Assembly: GCF_014650995.1 (NCBI RefSeq)
Contig: NZ_BMWA01000019.1
Coordinates: 1 to 43,701 of the forward strand
Origin: Streptomyces viridiviolaceus
GTDB taxonomy: Bacteria; Actinomycetota; Actinomycetes; Streptomycetales; Streptomycetaceae
Direction: 5' to 3'
DNA: 43,701 nucleotides
Shown: one piece after another, positions 40,252 to 43,701 of the stretch
Layout: every line of letters begins with the position of its first letter
Position numbering within the stretch: position 1 is the first letter of the stretch
Position numbers and translations under genes: made by a program
Notes under the pieces: model-generated
What the model was told of the DNA's origin: nothing
What the model saw: only the letters and a program-made list of their open reading frames with translations
Databases searched by the model: none

Positions 40252-41128
40252 TGTCCTTCGCCGTGAACCGCGCCCAGGCCGCCGAGCCGAAAACGGCCGC
40301 GTACAGGGCCTGCAGGCCGAGGTTCCTGACGAGGTCGTCCCAGTAGACCGGCTCGCGCATCAGATCGGCGAACGACAGCCAGTAGTGGGAGAAGAAGTAC
40401 GGCTGGAGCGCGTCCAGCTGGGGGATCTGGTCGAGGATCTGAACGGTGATCAGCAGTCCCACCGTGGTCGCCATGGCCGCGATGCCGCTGCCCGTCAGCG
40501 TCGAGACGAACAGGCCGAGCGCCGCGACGCCGACGAGGGACGCGGCGACGACCAGGGCGATCAGCAGGGCCCGGCCGAGGCCCTCGGCGTACGTGATCCG
40601 GGTGCCGGAGATGGTCGTCAGATCGCCGACCGGGAACAGCAGCGCCCCGACCGCGAGCGCCGAGACGGCGACCACCAGGGTGGCGGCCAGGCAGAAGGCG
40701 ATCACGGTCGCGTACTTGGTGAGCAACAGGCGGGTGCGGCCGGCCGGGGCGACCAGGAGGTAGCGCAGCGTGCCCGCGCTCGCCTCGCCCGCGACGGCGT
40801 CGCCGGCGACGACGCCGACGGCCATCGGCAGGAAGAACGGGAGGGTCGCGGCCAGCGCGGTGAAGACCAGGAACAGGCCGTTGTTGCTGATCTGTGAGAT
40901 GAACGCCGGTCCCGCGCCGCCCCCGCCGCCTCCGCCGCCGAGCGACCCGCCGTCGTCCGTCTCGATCCTGACCGCGATCCCGACCAGGACCGGTACGGCG
41001 GCCAGCACGCCCAGCAGGGCGAGCGTGCGCCAGCGCCGGAAGGTGGTCAGCAGCTCGCTGCGCAGCAGCCCGAAGGTCCACAGCGGGCTCGGCGTGCGTA
41101 CGGCCTCCAGTGGTTCAGCCCGCGACAT
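40241..41128 (-). CDS. ABC-2 type transporter permease
   Basis: A 295-aa membrane permease with six hydrophobic segments. The first (LALLGVLAAVPVLVGIAV, near 37-54) is followed by an odd (Gly)8 linker and further segments around 85-110, 143-165, 190-215 and 220-240. The conserved GDAVAGEASAGTLRYLLVAPAGRTRLLLTKY loop is typical of ABC-2 permeases. Start ATG at 41128 overlaps the end of the ATPase gene, so both subunits are coupled. Exported substrate is unknown. Confidence 0.9.
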   Translation of the reverse strand: MSRAEPLEAVRTPSPLWTFGLLRSELLTTFRRWRTLALLGVLAAVPVLVGIAVRIETDDGGSLGGGGGGGGAGPAFISQISNNGLFLVFTALAATLPFFLPMAVGVVAGDAVAGEASAGTLRYLLVAPAGRTRLLLTKYATVIAFCLAATLVVAVSALAVGALLFPVGDLTTISGTRITYAEGLGRALLIALVVAASLVGVAALGLFVSTLTGSGIAAMATTVGLLITVQILDQIPQLDALQPYFFSHYWLSFADLMREPVYWDDLVRNLGLQALYAAVFGSAAWARFTAKDITA

Positions 41129-42098
41129 CGAACCCCTCTCCCGTCAGCGCCACGAACGCGTCCTCCAGGGAGGCACGTTCCACGGAGAAGCCCCGGACCC
41201 GGACGCCGGCGGTGACCAGCGCGGCGTTCAGGTCGGCGAGGTCACCATCCGGTGGCTCCGCCGTCACCCGGTCCTCGGCGGCCACGACGTCCCCGGCACC
41301 CCGCTCCTTCAGGACCCTGGCCGCCTCCCCCGCGTCCGGCGTGGTCACCACCAGCCGCCCGCGCGCCCCGGCCGCCAGGTCGGCGACCGCGCCCTGGGCG
41401 ATCAGCCGGCCCTGCGCCATCACGGCGGCGTGCGTGCACACCTGCTCGATCTCGTCCAGCAGGTGGGAGGAGAGGAAGACGGTCGTGCCGTCGGAGGCCA
41501 ACTCGCGCACCAGCGCGCGGATCTCGCGCATGCCCTGGGGGTCGAGTCCGTTGGTGGGCTCGTCCAGCACGAGCAGACGGCGCGGCTGGAGCAGCGCCGC
41601 CGCGAGGCCGAGCCGCTGCTTCATGCCCAGCGAGTAGGCCTTGGCCTTCTTGCCGGCGGCGGCCCCGAGGCCCACCCGGTCCAGTGCCGCCGCGACGCGG
41701 TCGCGCCGGGTGCGCGGGTCGGCGGTCGGGTCGGCGGCGTCGTAGCGCAGCAGGTTGTCCCGGCCGGAGAGGAAGCCGTACAGGGCCGGGCCCTCGATGA
41801 GGGCGCCGACCCGGGGCAGTACGGCGCGCGCGGCGCGCGGCACGGGCCGGCCCAGGACCCGGGCGCTGCCCGAGGTGGGTTCGATCAGGCCCATCAGCAT
41901 GCGGATGGTGGTGGTCTTGCCGGAGCCGTTGGGGCCGAGGAAGCCGAAGACGCTGCCCGCCGGGACGACCAGGTCCAGGCCGTCGACGGCGAGCTGTCCG
42001 CCGCGGTAGCGCTTGGTGAGCGCACGGGTCGCGATGACGGCGTCCTCCGCGCCCTCCCCGCTCGCCCGGTCCGGCTCCACGGCGGACGGTTCGCCCAT
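41115..42098 (-). CDS. ABC transporter ATP-binding protein
   Basis: A 327-aa ATPase of the CcmA/DrrA type. It has Walker A GPNGSGKTT, the Q-loop region, signature YSLGMKQRLGLAAAL, Walker B LLVLDEPTNGLD and the switch His in FLSSHLLDEIEQ. The C-terminal ~100 residues are the accessory domain usual for exporters of the DrrA group. I chose the ATG at 42098 with GAGGGAG upstream; a GTG at 42110 would add four residues. It is paired with the permease downstream (14-bp overlap) and preceded by the LolA-like gene. Confidence 0.95.
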   Translation of the reverse strand: MGEPSAVEPDRASGEGAEDAVIATRALTKRYRGGQLAVDGLDLVVPAGSVFGFLGPNGSGKTTTIRMLMGLIEPTSGSARVLGRPVPRAARAVLPRVGALIEGPALYGFLSGRDNLLRYDAADPTADPRTRRDRVAAALDRVGLGAAAGKKAKAYSLGMKQRLGLAAALLQPRRLLVLDEPTNGLDPQGMREIRALVRELASDGTTVFLSSHLLDEIEQVCTHAAVMAQGRLIAQGAVADLAAGARGRLVVTTPDAGEAARVLKERGAGDVVAAEDRVTAEPPDGDLADLNAALVTAGVRVRGFSVERASLEDAFVALTGEGFDVAG

Positions 42099-42144
42099 CG
42101 GCTCCCTCACTTCGTCGTACGGTCGAATCCGGCCGCTGGACCGC

Positions 42145-43356
42145 TCACTTCGCGGCGTCGGCCGCCTTCACCAGCGCGTCCTCGGTGACGGCGCCGACGT
42201 AGAGCTCGCCGTCCTGCGTGATCAGGGCGTTGACCAGACGGGTCTTGAACACCGTGCCCGAGCCGAAGTCGCCCTTGACCTGGTCGCCGAAGGAGCCGAG
42301 GAAGCCGCCGAGGTCACCGCCGGCGGAGGCCGTCGGCAGGCCGCCCCGGTCGCCGGTGTCGAAGGTGGCGACCGAGTTCCAGCCCTCGCCGATGACCTTC
42401 AGGCCGTCGAGTTCCTTGGCCAGGTCCTGCTCGGACTTCTGCCCGCGCTCGGGCCCCTTGGCCGCGGTCTCGTCCGCCTCGGTGACCTTGGCGCCCTCGG
42501 GCGGGGTGAAGTCGAAGGTCGACGCGGCCGGCTTCGCGAAGCTGACCTGGGTGAATCCCGCGTCCACGACGGCGGCGCCGCCGCTCGCCGGGGTCAGCGT
42601 GAACTTCAGGGGCATCCCGGTCTTCGCGTCCACGGCGACGCTGATGGCGCCGACGGTGGAACCGGACTGCTTGGGCTTGATGACCAGCCGGTACGCGTCC
42701 CGGCCGGCCACCTGGGCGGTGCCGTCGACGGTCACGGAGGTGGTGTCGTCGACCGCCTTCAGGGCCTGGTCGGTGAGGTCCTTCGGGGTGGCCGGCACCT
42801 CCTTGGCCGGCTGGTCCGCGCCCTCGGACGCGGTGGCGTGGTAGACCTCGTTCGACCGGCTGTCGTAGCCCCAGACGTCCTTGCCGTCGTGGATCAGGCT
42901 GTACTCGGCCGCGTCCTCCAGCAGCGACAGCTTCTGCCGGTCGGGGCCGTCGGCCGCGACCCGCAGCGTGTGCGTGCCGGATACCAGTTCGGTGAGCTTG
43001 GCCGACGGGTCGGCGGAGGAGCCCGCGTCCTCGTCGCCCGCGGCGGGGCCGCCGGACAGCAGACCGCTCTCCAGACCGCCGAGGTCCGGCAGTCCGAGGT
43101 CGGTGCTGATCCGGACCGTGCCGGACAGCTGCTGGACGTCCGACTCGGCGATCTTCTCGATGAGTTGCTGCGCGGTGATCTCCGGGAGGTCGGGGTCTCC
43201 GGAGTCGGCGAGCGCGGGAACGAGCCCGATCGTGGCGGCCGCCACGCCCATCACCGTCACCGGGACGACGTACCGCGCGGCCCTGCGCCGTCGGCTCGCC
43301 CGCAGGTCCTCGCCCTCCCCGGCGGTCTTGTTGTCGTCGGCTTCGTACGGTGCCAT
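42145..43356 (-). CDS. LolA-like exported protein (DUF2092-type)
   Basis: A 403-aa predicted extracytoplasmic protein. It has a short cytoplasmic stretch with RRRR, one N-terminal membrane segment (ARYVVPVTVMGVAAATIGLVPALA, about 28-51) and a long beta-rich domain with GTVRISTDLGL, SLLEDAAEYSLIHDGKDVWGYDSRSNEVYH and FTQVSFAKPAASTFDFTPPEGAKV. That pattern matches the LolA/DUF2092 lipoprotein-carrier-like fold found in actinobacteria. No lipobox Cys is visible. The ATG has GGAGGG upstream. It is 46 bp upstream of the ABC ATPase gene on the same strand and is probably transcribed with the transporter, perhaps as a partner for lipid or lipoprotein handling. Confidence 0.85.
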   Translation of the reverse strand: MAPYEADDNKTAGEGEDLRASRRRRAARYVVPVTVMGVAAATIGLVPALADSGDPDLPEITAQQLIEKIAESDVQQLSGTVRISTDLGLPDLGGLESGLLSGGPAAGDEDAGSSADPSAKLTELVSGTHTLRVAADGPDRQKLSLLEDAAEYSLIHDGKDVWGYDSRSNEVYHATASEGADQPAKEVPATPKDLTDQALKAVDDTTSVTVDGTAQVAGRDAYRLVIKPKQSGSTVGAISVAVDAKTGMPLKFTLTPASGGAAVVDAGFTQVSFAKPAASTFDFTPPEGAKVTEADETAAKGPERGQKSEQDLAKELDGLKVIGEGWNSVATFDTGDRGGLPTASAGGDLGGFLGSFGDQVKGDFGSGTVFKTRLVNALITQDGELYVGAVTEDALVKAADAAK

Positions 43357-43701
43357 GTGTGCCCTCCGTGTCGGCGGCGGCTGTCTCGCGACCTCGCACT
43401 TGTCCACCCGTGAGCCGCCATTCTCACCCGAATCGGTGAGGAGTGGTGTTGTCCGTGGTCTCCATCTGACCAAATCGGCCGGACGGAAGCGTCAGACCGC
43501 GGGCTCAACTCGGCGTACTTCTGCGGGATGACACGGAGGGGTGACTCCTCCCCCGACCCGTAGGGGGTGAGGGGGTCGCACAGGCCGCGGGGAGGCGGCG
43601 GGCGTGACGGACGTCACTCGGTCGGGGACGTCGGGCGGGTCGCTCACGCGGAGTCAGGGGCGGGCGGGGTGGCGAGGGCGGGGACCGAGGCGCGGCACGC
43701 A
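43357..43701. other. Intergenic region at window edge
   Basis: 345 bp upstream of the LolA-like gene. It contains the dyad CTCACC-N6-GGTGAG (43423-43440), a possible operator or promoter element. No coding sequence was found up to the end of the window. Confidence 0.5.

Overview
The window is a stretch of high-GC actinobacterial chromosome, almost certainly from a Streptomyces. The base composition is strongly GC-rich with GC-biased third codon positions and many GTG starts. The secreted aminopeptidase is very close to the S. griseus enzyme SGAP. The gene order around rpmG, yajQ, htpX, the short nuo cluster and korAB matches my recollection of the S. coelicolor SCO4594-SCO4643 interval, in inverted orientation. 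No CRISPR array, insertion sequence, rRNA or obvious biosynthetic gene cluster is visible.

Layout. Positions 161-5357 hold a TetR regulator divergent from a NAD(P)H-binding oxidoreductase, then murB, a DUF3291 protein, and an MFS exporter divergent from a second TetR regulator. Both TetR systems have clear operator palindromes. Positions 5439-6893 carry a conserved minus-strand cluster of tRNA-Thr, tRNA-Met, rpmG and two MaoC-fold proteins of the HadA/HadB type. Positions 7104-14291 are mixed housekeeping and unknown genes: an amidohydrolase, a second oxidoreductase, a small Cys protein, a tRNA-Tyr-like remnant, yajQ, glsB-like, an APC permease, a SUKH protein, a YccF protein and htpX.

Positions 14556-24834 are one tightly overlapping minus-strand operon, nuoA-B-C-H-I-J-K-L-M-N. 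It encodes a complex I-like machine with all membrane subunits but without nuoD, nuoE, nuoF or nuoG. NuoC has a long repetitive C-terminal tail. On the plus strand follow two very similar sensor kinases (25021-27854), one NarL-type response regulator (28250-28909) and korAB (29148-32118), a 2-oxoacid:ferredoxin oxidoreductase. Reduced ferredoxin from KorAB feeding the NADH-module-less Nuo complex is an attractive inference from this arrangement.

Positions 32182-43701 are accessory. They hold an HxlR regulator divergent from a quinone oxidoreductase-like protein, RarD, a CGNR protein divergent from a VOC protein across a 21-bp palindrome, the aminopeptidase, a TPR protein with 144-bp internal repeats, a degenerate P-loop protein, an FMN reductase, an ABC-2 transporter pair and a LolA-like exported protein.

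The most notable points are: the 45-nt tRNA-Tyr-like relic that keeps only acceptor and T arms at what I recall as the SLP1-type integration locus; the incomplete nuo cluster next to korAB; the NuoC repeat tail; the twin kinases with an 86-bp identical block; the palindrome that fills the whole space between two divergent start codons; and an amidohydrolase that keeps metal ligands but seems to lack key catalytic residues.
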